Notes: generated from the letters alone by a model not told the origin. A DNA stretch of 64,000 nucleotides from Firmicutes bacterium HGW-Firmicutes-9 (GCA_002841395.1 PGZM01000003.1:256554-320553), one strand, 5' to 3'. Counted from the first letter of the stretch, positions 43,284 to 52,985 are shown. Numbers and translations: made by a program.

Positions 43284-43955
43284 ATGGGTCAAAAAGTTAA
43301 TCCGAACGGGTTCCGCGTTGGCGTCATCAAGGACTGGAACACCCGCTGGTACGCCTCCAAGAAGGATTTTGCCGATTTCCTCGTCGAGGATCGCAAAATC
43401 CGTGACTTCGTGAAGAAGAAATATTACCAGGCCAGCATTTCGCGCATCGAGATCGATCGCGCGGCCGGCAAGATCACGGTGAGCATCTTCACCGCGCGTC
43501 CCGGTCTGCTGATCGGCAAGGGCGGCGCTGGTATTGAAATTCTCAAAGCGGATATCAAAAAGGCAGTCGGCAAAGACGTTAGCGTCAACATCATGGAGAT
43601 CCGTGATCCCGACGCAGACGCACAGCTGGTTGCGGAAAACATCGCTTCTCAGCTCGAGAAGCGCATCAGCTTCCGCCGCGCTCTGAAACAGAGCATGGGC
43701 CGCGCGATGCAGAAGAACAGCGTTAAAGGTATCAAGCTGATGGTCTCCGGTCGTCTCGGCGGCGCGGAAATCGCGAGAAGCGAAGGTTACCATGACGGAT
43801 CTATCCCGCTGCAGACCATGCGCGCGGACATCCAGTACGGCTTCGCGGAAGCGAAGACCACCTACGGCCGCATCGGCTGCAAGGTCTGGATCTACAAGGG
43901 CGAACTGCTCGGCAAGCGCGGTGCTTCCGACAGGCGTGAGGAAGGGGGCAAATAA
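43284..43955 (+). CDS. rpsC: 30S ribosomal protein S3
   Basis: This 223-residue protein starts '[19 protein letters not shown]' and has the KH motif '[18 protein letters not shown]' and C-terminal '[20 protein letters not shown]'. It lies at the mRNA entry site. GGAGG precedes the start, and rplP follows after 2 nt. Confidence 0.95.
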   Translation: MGQKVNPNGFRVGVIKDWNTRWYASKKDFADFLVEDRKIRDFVKKKYYQASISRIEIDRAAGKITVSIFTARPGLLIGKGGAGIEILKADIKKAVGKDVSVNIMEIRDPDADAQLVAENIASQLEKRISFRRALKQSMGRAMQKNSVKGIKLMVSGRLGGAEIARSEGYHDGSIPLQTMRADIQYGFAEAKTTYGRIGCKVWIYKGELLGKRGASDRREEGGK

Positions 43956-43957
43956 CC

Positions 43958-44398
43958 ATGTTGATGCCGAAAAGAGTAAAGCGGCGCAGAGTCTTCCGCG
44001 GCCGCATGAAGGGTAAAGCCACCCGTGGCAACGCCGTCACACAGGGTGAATACGGCCTCGTCGCGCTGGAGCCCTGCTGGGTTACCAGCCAGCAGATCGA
44101 AGCTGCTCGTGTTGCGCTCACGCGTTACATCAAACGTGGCGGTCAGGTCTGGATCAAGATTTTCCCCGACAAGCCCGTTACCGAAAAACCCGCCGAGACC
44201 CGCATGGGCAGCGGCAAAGGCTCCCCGGAATACTGGGTTGCCGTCGTGAAACCGGGCCGCGTCCTCTTTGAGATTGCTGGAGTCGATTATGAGATCGCGG
44301 CGGAAGCGCTTCGTCTCGCAATGCACAAACTCCCGCTCAAGTGCAAAGTGATCAAGAGAGAAACCGAAAAGGGTGGTGAAACCGATGAAAGCAAATAA
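43958..44398 (+). CDS. rplP: 50S ribosomal protein L16
   Basis: This 146-residue protein starts '[21 protein letters not shown]' (in part) and has '[20 protein letters not shown]' and '[21 protein letters not shown]' (in part), typical of L16 at the A-site tRNA elbow. The rpmC start lies 14 nt inside its end. Confidence 0.95.
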   Translation: MLMPKRVKRRRVFRGRMKGKATRGNAVTQGEYGLVALEPCWVTSQQIEAARVALTRYIKRGGQVWIKIFPDKPVTEKPAETRMGSGKGSPEYWVAVVKPGRVLFEIAGVDYEIAAEALRLAMHKLPLKCKVIKRETEKGGETDESK

Positions 44399-44588
44399 GT
44401 TTCGCGATATGACCAACGACGCACTTGCCGCTCAGGAAAAAGAGCTCAAGAGCGAACTGTTCAACCTTCGCTTTCAGTCGGCTACCGGCGGTCTTTCGAA
44501 CCCCAACCGCATCAGCGAGTGCAAGAAAGATATCGCCAGAGTAAAAACGATCATTCGTGAGCGCGAGCTTGCGAAGGCAGCCGAGTAA
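44385..44588 (+). CDS. rpmC: 50S ribosomal protein L29
   Basis: This 67-residue protein ('[20 protein letters not shown]', '[19 protein letters not shown]') is a helical hairpin near the tunnel exit. The ATG at 44385 lies within the last codons of rplP (14-nt overlap), behind GGTGG. Translation is likely coupled to rplP. Confidence 0.9.
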   Translation: MKANKFRDMTNDALAAQEKELKSELFNLRFQSATGGLSNPNRISECKKDIARVKTIIRERELAKAAE

Positions 44589-44607
44589 CGGGAAGGAGGA
44601 CAGAGCA

Positions 44608-44865
44608 ATGGAAGATAGAGGCTACAGAAAGACCCGTATCGGCGTGGTCGTCAGTGATAAGATGGACAAGACCGCCGTTGTCGCCATCAAAACCAAGGTT
44701 CGCCACCCGTTATATGGCAAGATGGTCAACCGCACGCGTAAGTTCAAGGTTCATGATGAAGAGAACCAGTGCGGCATCGGCGATACCGTTAAGATTATGG
44801 AAACGCGCCCCATCAGCAAAGACAAGCGGTGGCGCCTCGTCGAGATCGTCGAGAAGGCGAAGTAA
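44608..44865 (+). CDS. rpsQ: 30S ribosomal protein S17
   Basis: This 85-residue OB-fold protein ('[20 protein letters not shown]', '[20 protein letters not shown]') binds 16S rRNA in the body. The ATG at 44608 follows AAGGAGG; the longer upstream frame overlaps rpmC and is not used. Confidence 0.95.
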   Translation: MEDRGYRKTRIGVVVSDKMDKTAVVAIKTKVRHPLYGKMVNRTRKFKVHDEENQCGIGDTVKIMETRPISKDKRWRLVEIVEKAK

Positions 44866-44885
44866 GGACTGGAGGAACTGGGATT

Positions 44886-45254
44886 ATGATTCAACCGCAA
44901 ACCAGATTAAAGGTCGCGGACAACAGCGGCGCGAAAGAGATCATGTGCATTCGCGTGCTGGGCGGTTCCTACCGTAAGTCCGCTAATATTGGCGACGTGA
45001 TCGTGGCCAGCGTCAAGTCCGCATCTCCGGGCGGCGCGGTCAAGAAAAAGGATGTCGTTCGCGCGGTCGTCGTGCGCACGGTGTCCGGCGTACAGCGTCC
45101 AGACGGAAGCTATATCCGTTTTGACGACAACGCAGCCGTCATCATCAACGACCAGAAACAGCCCCGCGGCACCCGTATCTTTGGGCCCGTGGCGCGTGAA
45201 CTCCGTGAGAAGGACTACATGAAAATCGTGTCCCTCGCACCGGAAGTACTGTAA
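44886..45254 (+). CDS. rplN: 50S ribosomal protein L14
   Basis: This 122-residue protein starts '[20 protein letters not shown]' and ends '[18 protein letters not shown]', both typical of L14. It forms a bridge to the 30S subunit. GGAGG lies 10 nt before the ATG. Confidence 0.95.
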   Translation: MIQPQTRLKVADNSGAKEIMCIRVLGGSYRKSANIGDVIVASVKSASPGGAVKKKDVVRAVVVRTVSGVQRPDGSYIRFDDNAAVIINDQKQPRGTRIFGPVARELREKDYMKIVSLAPEVL

Positions 45255-45268
45255 AGGAGGAGAATGAC

Positions 45269-45610
45269 ATGAACAGCTTAAACGTCAAAAAGGGCGATAC
45301 CGTCGTTGTCATCTCCGGCAAAGACAAGGGTAAAAAGGGCAAGATCATGGTCGCGCAGCCCGATGACGAGCGCGTGATCGTGCAGGGCACCGCAATGGTG
45401 ACCCGTCACGTCAAGCCCCGCAAGCAGGGCCAACCCGGCGGCCGCATCGAGAAGGAAGGCCCGATCCATGCGTCCAACGTCATGCTGGTCTGCCCGAAGT
45501 GCGACAAGCCCACCCGCATCGCCCACAAGCTCAAGGAAGTTGAGATTTCCGGCGAGAAGAAACAAAAGAGCGTCCGCGTTTGCAAAAAGTGCGGTAAAGT
45601 GATTGACTAA
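45269..45610 (+). CDS. rplX: 50S ribosomal protein L24
   Basis: This 113-residue protein has the KOW motif 'KKGDTVVVISGKDKGKKGKI' and a C-terminal CxxC ... CxxC ('CPKCDKPTRI', 'CKKCGKVID') that would bind zinc. L24 starts 50S assembly at the 5' end of 23S rRNA. Confidence 0.95.
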   Translation: MNSLNVKKGDTVVVISGKDKGKKGKIMVAQPDDERVIVQGTAMVTRHVKPRKQGQPGGRIEKEGPIHASNVMLVCPKCDKPTRIAHKLKEVEISGEKKQKSVRVCKKCGKVID

Positions 45611-45631
45611 GGCGGAAGGAGGAACTGACAA

Positions 45632-46516
45632 GTGGCAACGAAAAAAGACATCGAAACCGTGACCGAAGCCGTTGAAGCAGCAGCCGAAACGGTCGTTAAA
45701 GAAGTAAAGAAAGCCGCGAAAAAGGCAGCTCCCAAGGCCGCCGAAGCCGCAGAAGCCGTCGAAAAAGCCGTGAAGAAAACCGCCAAGGCAACAACCAAAA
45801 CCGCAGAAAAAGCGGCGGAAGTAGTCACCGAAGCGGCAGCCGAAACGGTTGCCAAGGCAGCAGGCGCCGTCAAGGAAGCCGCCGCCAAGGTCGAGAAGAA
45901 GGCGGAAGCCGCAGCCAAGCCCGCAGCCAAAAAGGCAAAGGGCGCGCAGGCTGACATGAAAAAGCTCGAAGGCATGCCGCGTCTCAAGCGCCGCTATCTC
46001 GATGAGATCGCGCCCGCAATGAAGACCAAGTTTGCTTACGAGAACGTAATGCAGATTCCGTACCTTGAGAAGGTCATCATCAATATGGGCCTTGGTTCCG
46101 ATAAGGAAAACCCCAAGGGCATTGAAGCTGCTCTCAAGGAACTGGGCATCATCTCCGGCCAGAAGGCAGTGCCGACCCGCGCCAAGAAGAGCGTTGCGAA
46201 CTTCAAAGTTCGTGAAGGCATGACCATCGGCGCGAAGGTCACCCTCCGTGGCGACCGGATGTACTACTTTGTCGATAAGCTCTTCAACATCGTCCTGCCC
46301 CGCGTCCGCGACTTCCGCGGCGTTTCCGACAAGGCGTTTGATGGGCGCGGCAACTACGCCCTCGGCCTGAAGGAACAGCTGATCTTCCCGGAGATCAACT
46401 ATGACGACGTCGATAAGGTGCGCGGCATGAACATTGTGTTCGTTACGAGCGCTAACACCGACGAAGAATGCAAAGAGCTGCTCAGCCAGCTCGGCATCCC
46501 GTTTGTGCAGGGCTGA
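45632..46516 (+). CDS. rplE: 50S ribosomal protein L5 with a long Ala/Lys/Glu-rich N-terminal extension
   Basis: This protein has 294 residues, whereas L5 usually has about 180. Residues 115-294 are a normal L5 ('[20 protein letters not shown]', '[18 protein letters not shown]', '[18 protein letters not shown]'). Residues 1-114 are almost only Ala, Lys, Glu, Val and Thr ('[20 protein letters not shown]', '[17 protein letters not shown]'), resembling histone H1-like or apolipoprotein-like amphipathic helices. The GTG start at 45632 has a strong AAGGAGG 8 nt upstream and the gene fills the normal place between rplX and rpsZ, so the extension looks genuine. Internal ATGs (codons 109 and 115) have weak ribosome binding sites, so a shorter form could also exist. 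Confidence 0.9.
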   Translation: MATKKDIETVTEAVEAAAETVVKEVKKAAKKAAPKAAEAAEAVEKAVKKTAKATTKTAEKAAEVVTEAAAETVAKAAGAVKEAAAKVEKKAEAAAKPAAKKAKGAQADMKKLEGMPRLKRRYLDEIAPAMKTKFAYENVMQIPYLEKVIINMGLGSDKENPKGIEAALKELGIISGQKAVPTRAKKSVANFKVREGMTIGAKVTLRGDRMYYFVDKLFNIVLPRVRDFRGVSDKAFDGRGNYALGLKEQLIFPEINYDDVDKVRGMNIVFVTSANTDEECKELLSQLGIPFVQG

Positions 46517-46534
46517 TAAGGGAGGAAAGCGAAA

Positions 46535-46720
46535 ATGGCTAAGTTAAGCATGAAGTTAAAGCAGGCGCGCGAGCCGAAGTTCAGCACACGCGGCTACACC
46601 CGCTGCCGCATCTGCGGCCGTCCCCACTCGGTTCTGCGCAAGTATGGCGTCTGCCGCATTTGCTTCCGCGAACTGGCGTATAAGGGCGAAATCCCTGGCG
46701 TACGCAAGGCAAGCTGGTAA
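46535..46720 (+). CDS. rpsZ: 30S ribosomal protein S14, zinc-binding type Z
   Basis: This 61-residue protein has two CxxC pairs ('[10 protein letters not shown]', '[10 protein letters not shown]') that bind zinc, the form of S14 common in Firmicutes. GGAGG precedes the ATG. Confidence 0.95.
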   Translation: MAKLSMKLKQAREPKFSTRGYTRCRICGRPHSVLRKYGVCRICFRELAYKGEIPGVRKASW

Positions 46721-46734
46721 AGGAGGAAACGAAC

Positions 46735-47127
46735 ATGACAGATACCATTGCCGATATGCTCACCCGTATCCGCAACGCATTGATCGCGAAGCATGATTCT
46801 GTTGAAATCCCCGCTTCCACGATGAAAAAGGCGATCGCGCAGATTCTCGTGGACGAGGGTTACGTAAAGAGCTTCGAAGTCATTGCAGACGGCGAGAAAA
46901 AGACGATCCGCATTCAGCTCAAGTACGGCGCAAACAAGCAGCGCGTCATCGTCGGCATCAAGCGCATCTCCCGTCCCGGCCTTCGCGTTTATGCGCGCAA
47001 GGACGAAATGCCCAAGGTCCTCGGCGGCCTCGGCATCGCGATTGTTTCCACCTCCCGCGGCGTTATGACCGACCGGGAAGCGCGTAAACAGGGCGTCGGC
47101 GGCGAAGTGCTGGCCTACGTTTGGTAA
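46735..47127 (+). CDS. rpsH: 30S ribosomal protein S8
   Basis: This 130-residue protein ('[20 protein letters not shown]', '[20 protein letters not shown]', '[18 protein letters not shown]') organises the 16S central domain. In E. coli S8 is the repressor of the spc operon. An unusual 155-nt gap follows. Confidence 0.95.
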   Translation: MTDTIADMLTRIRNALIAKHDSVEIPASTMKKAIAQILVDEGYVKSFEVIADGEKKTIRIQLKYGANKQRVIVGIKRISRPGLRVYARKDEMPKVLGGLGIAIVSTSRGVMTDREARKQGVGGEVLAYVW

Positions 47128-47282
47128 TAAAAAAAGGGCGGATGCCTCGTTTTTCAGAAGATTGCCTTCGGACAATCGGGCTGGAAAGCGGACGTCCGCG
47201 CCTGCATGATATTACAAGAAAAAGGTGTTTCGGTGAAAAACAGCCGAATGCACCTCAGTAATACGAAAAAAGGAGAAAACAT
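47128..47282 (+). promoter_or_regulatory. Structured spacer between rpsH and rplF
   Basis: This is the longest gap from rpsJ through rplO. It holds a palindrome GCGGACGTCCGC (47197-47208), a small 'attg' / 'caat' hairpin (47161-47176), and a strong stem 'ggtg' + 'ttcgg' / 'ccgaa' + 'cacc' (47224-47254) just upstream of the rplF ribosome binding site. No ORF with a ribosome binding site fits. It may be an internal regulatory or processing element. Confidence 0.45.
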
Positions 47283-47822
47283 ATGTCTCGTATCGGAAAA
47301 CTTCCGGTCAGCATTCCTGCCGGAGTGACAATTACGGTCGGGGACGGCAACGTCGTCACCGTAAAGGGTCCGAAGGGCACGCTCAGCGAGAAAATCTCTT
47401 CCGAGATGATCCTTGAGCAGGATGCCGGCGTACTCAACGTCAAACGTCCCAGTGACGACAAACGCCATCGCTCGCTGCATGGCCTGACCCGCACGCTCAT
47501 CAACAACATGGTTGTGGGCACGACCGCCGGCTACGAAAAGAAGCTGGAGATCGTCGGTGTCGGCTACAAGGCGCAGGCACAGGGCACGGGCCTTGTGATC
47601 AACGTCGGTTACTCCCATCCCGTGAACTTCCCGGCACCCGAGGGCATCAGCTTTGATGTTCCGGCGCCCACGAAGATCACAGTGAAGGGCATCGATAAGC
47701 AGAAGGTTGGCCAGGTGGCCGCCGATATCCGCTCGGTGCGTCCGCCCGAACCCTACAAGGGCAAAGGCATTCGCTATGAGAACGAGGTCGTTCGCCGCAA
47801 GGAAGGCAAGACCGGTAAGTAA
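47283..47822 (+). CDS. rplF: 50S ribosomal protein L6
   Basis: This 179-residue protein ('[16 protein letters not shown]', '[10 protein letters not shown]', '[20 protein letters not shown]') lies near the sarcin-ricin loop and L7/L12 stalk base. AAGGAG precedes the ATG by 7 nt. Confidence 0.95.
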   Translation: MSRIGKLPVSIPAGVTITVGDGNVVTVKGPKGTLSEKISSEMILEQDAGVLNVKRPSDDKRHRSLHGLTRTLINNMVVGTTAGYEKKLEIVGVGYKAQAQGTGLVINVGYSHPVNFPAPEGISFDVPAPTKITVKGIDKQKVGQVAADIRSVRPPEPYKGKGIRYENEVVRRKEGKTGK

Positions 47823-47843
47823 AGCAGGAAGGAGTGACGAAAG

Positions 47844-48212
47844 ATGTTTAACAAAATCGATAAAAACGCGATTCGCGTAAATCGTCATTACCGCATGCGC
47901 AAGAACATCGTGGGTACGGCGGAACGTCCTCGCTTGAACGTTTACCGCAGCACCACGCACATCTATGCGCAGGTGATTGATGACACCGTTGGAAACACCT
48001 TGGTCGCAGCTTCCACGCTGGACGCAGACATCAAGGGCAAGTTGGAGGGCAAGAGCAAGGTCGAACAGGCTACTCTCGTCGGTGAACTCGTTGGCGCACG
48101 CGCGAAGGCGAAGGGTGTGACCAAGGTCGTGTTCGACCGCGGCGGTTACCTCTATACCGGACGCGTTGCCGCTCTTGCGGACGGCGCTCGCAAAGCCGGG
48201 CTGGACTTCTAA
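47844..48212 (+). CDS. rplR: 50S ribosomal protein L18
   Basis: This 122-residue protein ('[20 protein letters not shown]', '[20 protein letters not shown]') binds 5S rRNA together with L5. AAGGAG precedes the start. Confidence 0.95.
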   Translation: MFNKIDKNAIRVNRHYRMRKNIVGTAERPRLNVYRSTTHIYAQVIDDTVGNTLVAASTLDADIKGKLEGKSKVEQATLVGELVGARAKAKGVTKVVFDRGGYLYTGRVAALADGARKAGLDF

Positions 48213-48224
48213 GGAGGAACGAAC

Positions 48225-48734
48225 ATGCAAAATAACAGGAGATTCGAAAAAGAGCCCAGCGAATTCAAAGAGCGTCTGGTTTCGATCAACCGCGTTGCGA
48301 AGGTCGTTAAGGGCGGTAAGAACTTCCGGTTCACCGCACTGATGGTCGTTGGCAACGAAAAGGGTAAAGTCGGCGTCGGCCTCGGCAAAGCCGCCGAAAT
48401 TCCCGAAGCGGTTCGTAAAGGCGTTGAAGACGCGAAGCGTCATATGGTCGAGGTGCCCATCGTTGGCACGACGATTCCCCACGCTGTGGAAGGTAGATTT
48501 GGTAAGGGTCATGTCCGCATGCTCCCCGCTGAAGAAGGTACCGGAGTTATCGCGGGCGGACCCGCGCGCGCAGTGCTCGAAATGGTCGGCATTCGCGACA
48601 TCCGCACGAAATCCTACGGTTCCAACAATCCCAGCAACTGCGTGAAAGCCACGATCGAAGGCCTGAGCCAGCTTCGCACTGCGGAGCAGATCGCTAAGGC
48701 CCGCGGCAAGTCCGTGGAAGAGATCCTGGGTTAA
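48225..48734 (+). CDS. rpsE: 30S ribosomal protein S5
   Basis: This 169-residue protein has '[20 protein letters not shown]', '[20 protein letters not shown]' and '[20 protein letters not shown]', typical of S5, which contributes to decoding accuracy. GGAGG precedes the ATG. Confidence 0.95.
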   Translation: MQNNRRFEKEPSEFKERLVSINRVAKVVKGGKNFRFTALMVVGNEKGKVGVGLGKAAEIPEAVRKGVEDAKRHMVEVPIVGTTIPHAVEGRFGKGHVRMLPAEEGTGVIAGGPARAVLEMVGIRDIRTKSYGSNNPSNCVKATIEGLSQLRTAEQIAKARGKSVEEILG

Positions 48735-48747
48735 GGAGGACGCTACA

Positions 48748-48951
48748 ATGGCGAAAGCAAAAGAGGCGGAGGCCAAAAAACTCAAGATAACACTCGTAAA
48801 GAGCCCGATCGGCTGCCTGAAAGATCAGCAGGCTACGGTCGTCGCGCTGGGCCTTAAAAAGCTCCATAGCACCGTTACCCAGCCGGATAACGCCTGCACG
48901 CGCGGCATGATCTTTAAGGTCAAGCACCTGATCACGGTGGAAGAAGTTTAA
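48748..48951 (+). CDS. rpmD: 50S ribosomal protein L30
   Basis: This 67-residue protein ('[20 protein letters not shown]', '[20 protein letters not shown]') has an extra eight or so charged N-terminal residues before the L30 core. AAGGAGG precedes the ATG. Confidence 0.95.
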   Translation: MAKAKEAEAKKLKITLVKSPIGCLKDQQATVVALGLKKLHSTVTQPDNACTRGMIFKVKHLITVEEV

Positions 48952-48969
48952 GGCAGGAGGACGTGCATC

Positions 48970-49413
48970 ATGAAACTCCATGAATTATCGCCCGCCCCCG
49001 GGTCGGTCAAAGCCTCAAAACGCATCGGTCGTGGTACCGGTAGCGGCATGGGCAAGACCTCCACGAAGGGTCATAAGGGCCAAAAAGCACGCAGCGGAAG
49101 CAAAAAGAACGGTTTTGAAGGCGGCCAGATGCCGCTGACGCGCCGTCTGCCGAAGCGCGGGTTTACAAACATCTTTGGCAAAGAATACACGATTATCAAC
49201 GTTTCCGACCTCAACGGGTTGGAGAACGGCACCGTAGTGACGGCTGAAATGCTGAAGAAATCCGGCATGATCAGCAAGATCGAAAAGGACGGCCTGAAGG
49301 TTTTAGGCGGCGGAGAGCTGACGAAGAAACTGGACGTTAAGGCGGCAAAGTTCTCTCAATCCGCTCAGACTGCAATCAAAGCTGCTGGCGGAAGTGTTGA
49401 GGTGATCGGCTAA
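48970..49413 (+). CDS. rplO: 50S ribosomal protein L15
   Basis: This 147-residue protein ('[20 protein letters not shown]', '[20 protein letters not shown]') is typical of L15. Its stop shares one base with the secY start (TAATG), so SecY translation is coupled to it. Confidence 0.95.
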   Translation: MKLHELSPAPGSVKASKRIGRGTGSGMGKTSTKGHKGQKARSGSKKNGFEGGQMPLTRRLPKRGFTNIFGKEYTIINVSDLNGLENGTVVTAEMLKKSGMISKIEKDGLKVLGGGELTKKLDVKAAKFSQSAQTAIKAAGGSVEVIG

Positions 49414-50669
49414 TGTTCCAGACATACGTCAACGCGTTTAAGATCAAAGAGATCCGCAAGAAGATGCTCATCACCCTCTTGCTGATCGTGGTCTACCGGC
49501 TCGGAAGCTTTATTCCGATTCCCGGCGTCAATACGGAGCTCCTTCAGAGCGCCGTATCGCAATACGACATTCTCGGCTTCCTCGATCTGCTCACGGGTAG
49601 TTCGTTCAGTCAGTTTACGATCTTTGCGATGGGTATTTCGCCCTATATCAACGCGTCGATTATCATGCAATTGCTCACGATTGCAATCCCCTCGCTGGAG
49701 CGTCTGAGCAAAGAAGAAGACGGTAAAGTAAAGATCGAAAAGATCACCCGTTATCTCGGTATCGTACTCGCGATGGTTCAGTCCATCGGTATCTTCATCG
49801 GCCTTGGCACACAGTACCTTGTGGACGCCAGCTTCCTGACCTATGCCACAATCGGCATTTGCTCCACGGCTGGTACTGCATTCCTGATGTGGCTCGGCGA
49901 GCGCATCACGGAGAATGGCATTGGCAACGGCGTTTCGATGCTAATCTTTGCATCCATCGTTTCGCGCGTACCCAAGACGTTCATCAGCATTGGCGAGCAG
50001 CTGTTCGTCGGCACGATGCCCGTCTGGCAGATGCTGTTCCTGGCAGTTATGGTCGTGGGTCTCATCACGCTGGTCACACACGTGGATCAGGCGCAGCGCC
50101 GCATCCCCGTGCAGTACGCAAAGCGCGTCGTGGGCCGCAAGATGTATGGCGGACAGAGCACCTATCTGCCGATCAAAGCGAATTCCAACGGCGTTCTGCC
50201 GCTGATCTTCGCACTGACATTCCTGCAGTTCCCGGGCATGATCGCTCAGTTCGCTCCGGATGGCGCGTTCTATGCGTTCTATACCAAGTATATGGGCACA
50301 AGCAGCGCGATTTACTATGTGATCTACGCGCTTCTGATCATCGGCTTCGGTTTCTTCTATTCGAGCGTGACGTTCAATCCGATCGAAATGTCGAAGAACC
50401 TGCAGCAGAACGGCGGCTTCATCACGGGCATCCGCCCCGGTAAGCCGACGAGCGATTACCTTGGCAAGATCGCCGGACGCCTCACACTGTTCGGATCGCT
50501 CTTCCTCGCGGTGGTCGCGATCGTGCCGCAGCTGGCGATGCGCGGTATGGCAGAGGCAAGTGCGTTTGGTGCAACCAGCGTGCTGATCATGGTCAACGTT
50601 GCCCTTGAGACGACGAACCAGCTCGAAAGCCACATGCTCATGCGCCACTACAAGGGCTTCCTCAATTAA
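49413..50669 (+). CDS. secY: Preprotein translocase subunit SecY
   Basis: This 418-residue membrane protein has ten helices with SecY motifs 'RLGSFIPIPGVN', 'GISPYINASIIMQLLT', 'GNGVSMLIFASIV' and the C-terminal 'LMRHYKGFLN'. It forms the protein-conducting channel with SecE and SecG. It starts in the rplO stop codon. Confidence 0.95.
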   Translation: MFQTYVNAFKIKEIRKKMLITLLLIVVYRLGSFIPIPGVNTELLQSAVSQYDILGFLDLLTGSSFSQFTIFAMGISPYINASIIMQLLTIAIPSLERLSKEEDGKVKIEKITRYLGIVLAMVQSIGIFIGLGTQYLVDASFLTYATIGICSTAGTAFLMWLGERITENGIGNGVSMLIFASIVSRVPKTFISIGEQLFVGTMPVWQMLFLAVMVVGLITLVTHVDQAQRRIPVQYAKRVVGRKMYGGQSTYLPIKANSNGVLPLIFALTFLQFPGMIAQFAPDGAFYAFYTKYMGTSSAIYYVIYALLIIGFGFFYSSVTFNPIEMSKNLQQNGGFITGIRPGKPTSDYLGKIAGRLTLFGSLFLAVVAIVPQLAMRGMAEASAFGATSVLIMVNVALETTNQLESHMLMRHYKGFLN

Positions 50670-50844
50670 CGAAGCGACGCCAGCGCAAGCTGTCTACAAA
50701 GCTTTATCAGCGGATTCAGGCGTGCCGGACTCGTGCCGGCGCGCCGAAACCGCGAAACGGCAGGGCAGTGTTGCGGCGACGCCAGCGGAACAAGCAAACA
50801 TTCGAGCATAGGCACGAACCGCGCTTAGACCGGAGGAAATCAGG
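50670..50844 (+). other. Spacer between secY and adk with short direct repeats
   Basis: This 175-nt gap contains GCGACGCCAGCG twice (near 50674 and 50775) and 'gtgccgg' twice (near 50724 and 50736). A frame through it is open but has no start or ribosome binding site and starts inside secY in another frame. Nothing else is recognisable. Confidence 0.4.
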
Positions 50845-51462
50845 ATGAAACTCATCTTTTTAGGCCCGCCGGGGGCGGGTAAAGGTACGCAGGCGATCAA
50901 AATTGCCCAGAGGTTCCAGATTGCGCATATTTCGACGGGAGACATGCTCCGTGCCGAAATTCGCGAGGGAACCAAGCTGGGGATGGAGGCCAAAGGCCTG
51001 ATCGACCGCGGTGAGCTCGTACCGGACGACGTCATCCTCGGGATGGTGAAGAACCGCATCCAGAAAGAGGACTGCAAAAACGGATTCCTCTTCGACGGAT
51101 TCCCGCGCACGATTGCGCAGGCGGAAGCGCTGGAAAACATCAGCGCCATCGACTACGTGATCAACATCGAAGTCCCCGTTGAAACGCTCATCCGGCGCAT
51201 CAGCGGACGGAGAATGTGCGCAGACTGCGGAGCAGGGTATCACGTGTCCACGTATGCAGAAGAAAACTGCAAATGCGGCGCGGCCCTCTACCAGCGGGAT
51301 GATGACAAGGAAGAAACGGTGCGCAACCGCCTGGTGGTCTACGAGCGCTCAACAAAGCCCCTGATCGATTATTACACCGGTAAGGGTTTGCTCCACACCG
51401 TGAACGGCAATGCGGATATCGACGTCGTAGACGCCGCAATTCGCGCGGTGATCACGCAATGA
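50845..51462 (+). CDS. adk: Adenylate kinase, zinc-lid type
   Basis: This 205-residue enzyme has Walker A 'FLGPPGAGKGTQAIKI', 'HISTGDMLRAEI' and 'FDGFPRTIAQAEAL'. The lid has four cysteines ('CADCGAGYHV' ... 'CKCGAAL') that would bind zinc as in many Gram-positive adenylate kinases. It interconverts ATP, ADP and AMP. CGGAGG precedes the ATG, and its stop overlaps map (ATGA). Confidence 0.95.
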   Translation: MKLIFLGPPGAGKGTQAIKIAQRFQIAHISTGDMLRAEIREGTKLGMEAKGLIDRGELVPDDVILGMVKNRIQKEDCKNGFLFDGFPRTIAQAEALENISAIDYVINIEVPVETLIRRISGRRMCADCGAGYHVSTYAEENCKCGAALYQRDDDKEETVRNRLVVYERSTKPLIDYYTGKGLLHTVNGNADIDVVDAAIRAVITQ

Positions 51463-52238
51463 GCGGGATCACGATAAAATCCGCCGCGGACATCGCAAAG
51501 ATGGACGAAGCGGGGCGCATTGTGGAAGAGACGCTAAATCTTCTCGCAAAGTCGGCCGAGATCGGCATGACGACGCAGGAGCTGGACGACATCGCAGCGG
51601 CGTACATCAAGAGCCGCGGAGCGGAAGCTTCGTTTCTGAACTACAACGGGTATCCGAGGAGCATCTGCGCCTCGGTCAACGAACAGGTGGTTCACGGAAT
51701 TCCGGGCAAGTACCGCCTCAAGGACGGAGATATTCTGTCTCTGGACGTGGGCGCCTACAAGAACGGGTTCCACGGAGACGCAGCGCGTACGATTTTCATC
51801 GGCGCAGTACCGGAAGAGACGCAGAAACTCGTCCGCGTGACGAAAGAATGCTTCTTCGAAGGCATCCGCTATGCAAAGCCCGGCTATCGCATCTCCGACA
51901 TCGCGAAAGCGGTTCAGGCGCATGCGGAGAGCCACGGTTACGGCGTTGTACGCGATCTGGTTGGCCACGGCATCGGACGGAACATGCACGAGGACCCGGA
52001 GGTTCCAAACTTCTGGGACGCGGCGCACTTCGGACGCGGCGCAAGGCTGGAAGCCGGCATGACCATCGCCATTGAGCCGATGATCAACGCGGGCACGGCG
52101 CGTGTGCTGCAGATGAGCGACGGTTGGACGGTCGTAACTGCGGACGGAAAACCTTCCGCGCACTATGAGAACACTGTGTTGATTACCGAGGGCGAGCCAA
52201 GGCTTCTGACCCTTCATGAGGAGGAAGTAGGCGCATGA
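51459..52238 (+). CDS. map: Methionine aminopeptidase type I
   Basis: This 259-residue enzyme has the five metal ligands in 'LSLDVGAYKNGFHGDAARTI', 'VGHGIGRNMHEDPEVPN', 'IAIEPMINAG' and 'HYENTVLITE', and the substrate His in 'NEQVVHGIPG'. It removes the initiator Met. It overlaps adk and the next gene by 4 bp each, so the three are translationally coupled. Confidence 0.95.
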   Translation: MSGITIKSAADIAKMDEAGRIVEETLNLLAKSAEIGMTTQELDDIAAAYIKSRGAEASFLNYNGYPRSICASVNEQVVHGIPGKYRLKDGDILSLDVGAYKNGFHGDAARTIFIGAVPEETQKLVRVTKECFFEGIRYAKPGYRISDIAKAVQAHAESHGYGVVRDLVGHGIGRNMHEDPEVPNFWDAAHFGRGARLEAGMTIAIEPMINAGTARVLQMSDGWTVVTADGKPSAHYENTVLITEGEPRLLTLHEEEVGA

Positions 52239-52510
52239 ACGAACCGGTGATCGGACGCGTGTGCATATCCCGTGCCGGACATGATAAGGGCCGCGCTTTT
52301 CTCATCGTCGGTGTTTTTGACGACAATCATGTGTTGCTGTGCGACGGAGAAACGCGCAAACTCTCGCGACCGAAGAAGAAAAAACTCGCGCATTTGCATG
52401 TAGAACCCGTGAAATCGGACGAAATTGCAAAAAAATTCGCAGAAAGTAAAGATTTACTGGACGCGGATGTACGAAATGCGTTAAAATTATTCGGTTACAA
52501 CAACGGTTGA
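52235..52510 (+). CDS. KOW domain RNA-binding protein
   Basis: This 91-residue protein has a KOW/L14e-like N-terminus ('IGRVCISRAGHDKGRAFLIV') and a basic stretch 'RPKKKKLAHLHV'. Small KOW proteins of this type sit between map and infA in many Clostridia and are thought to bind RNA or the ribosome. It overlaps map by 4 bp. Confidence 0.8.
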   Translation: MNEPVIGRVCISRAGHDKGRAFLIVGVFDDNHVLLCDGETRKLSRPKKKKLAHLHVEPVKSDEIAKKFAESKDLLDADVRNALKLFGYNNG

Positions 52511-52582
52511 GTTCCGCTGTCGCATTCTTGCGGCAAAGAGAATGGACCATTGTGTTGAAACAGACAAATTAGGAGGGATAGC

Positions 52583-52804
52583 TTGTCTAAACAAGACGTT
52601 ATTGAAGTAGAAGGTGTCGTTTCGGATTCCTTCCCGAACGCTATGTTCGAGGTAAAGCTCCAGAACGGTCACAAGATACTCGCAACGATTTCGGGGAAGC
52701 TTCGGATGAATTTCATTCGAATCCTGCCGGGTGACAGAGTCACCGTGGAGCTCTCTCCGTATGATTTGTCACGCGGGCGTATCACCTGGCGCGGCAAGAA
52801 CTGA
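52583..52804 (+). CDS. infA: Translation initiation factor IF-1
   Basis: This 73-residue OB-fold protein ('[20 protein letters not shown]', '[20 protein letters not shown]') occupies the 30S A site during initiation. The start is TTG (52583) behind a strong AGGAGGG, so start codon strength may limit its level. Confidence 0.95.
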   Translation: MSKQDVIEVEGVVSDSFPNAMFEVKLQNGHKILATISGKLRMNFIRILPGDRVTVELSPYDLSRGRITWRGKN

Positions 52805-52871
52805 TTTTGAAAAGAGTCGTCTCTTTAAAAAATATGATTTTTTGACGATAGGAAGCGAAAGGAGAACCACC

Positions 52872-52985
52872 ATGAAAGTAAGACCGAGTGTGAAACCCAT
52901 TTGCGAGAAGTGCAAGATCATCAAACGCAAAGGCCGCATCATGGTTATCTGCGAAAACCCGAAACACAAGCAGAAGCAGGGCTGA
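52872..52985 (+). CDS. rpmJ: 50S ribosomal protein L36
   Basis: This 37-residue protein is '[20 protein letters not shown]' followed by '[17 protein letters not shown]'. It has the Cys/His zinc ligands (CxxC, then C and H) of the zinc form of L36. AAAGGAG precedes the ATG. Confidence 0.95.
   Translation: MKVRPSVKPICEKCKIIKRKGRIMVICENPKHKQKQG

Noticed and set aside
47154..48785. 543-codon minus-strand frame opposite rplF, rplR, rpsE and rpmD
   Set aside because: It is antisense to four certain ribosomal genes, has no domain motifs, and reflects the high GC third positions.
50599..50811. Open frame through the secY-adk spacer
   Set aside because: It begins inside secY in another frame, has no ribosome binding site, and SecY already ends at its normal C-terminus.
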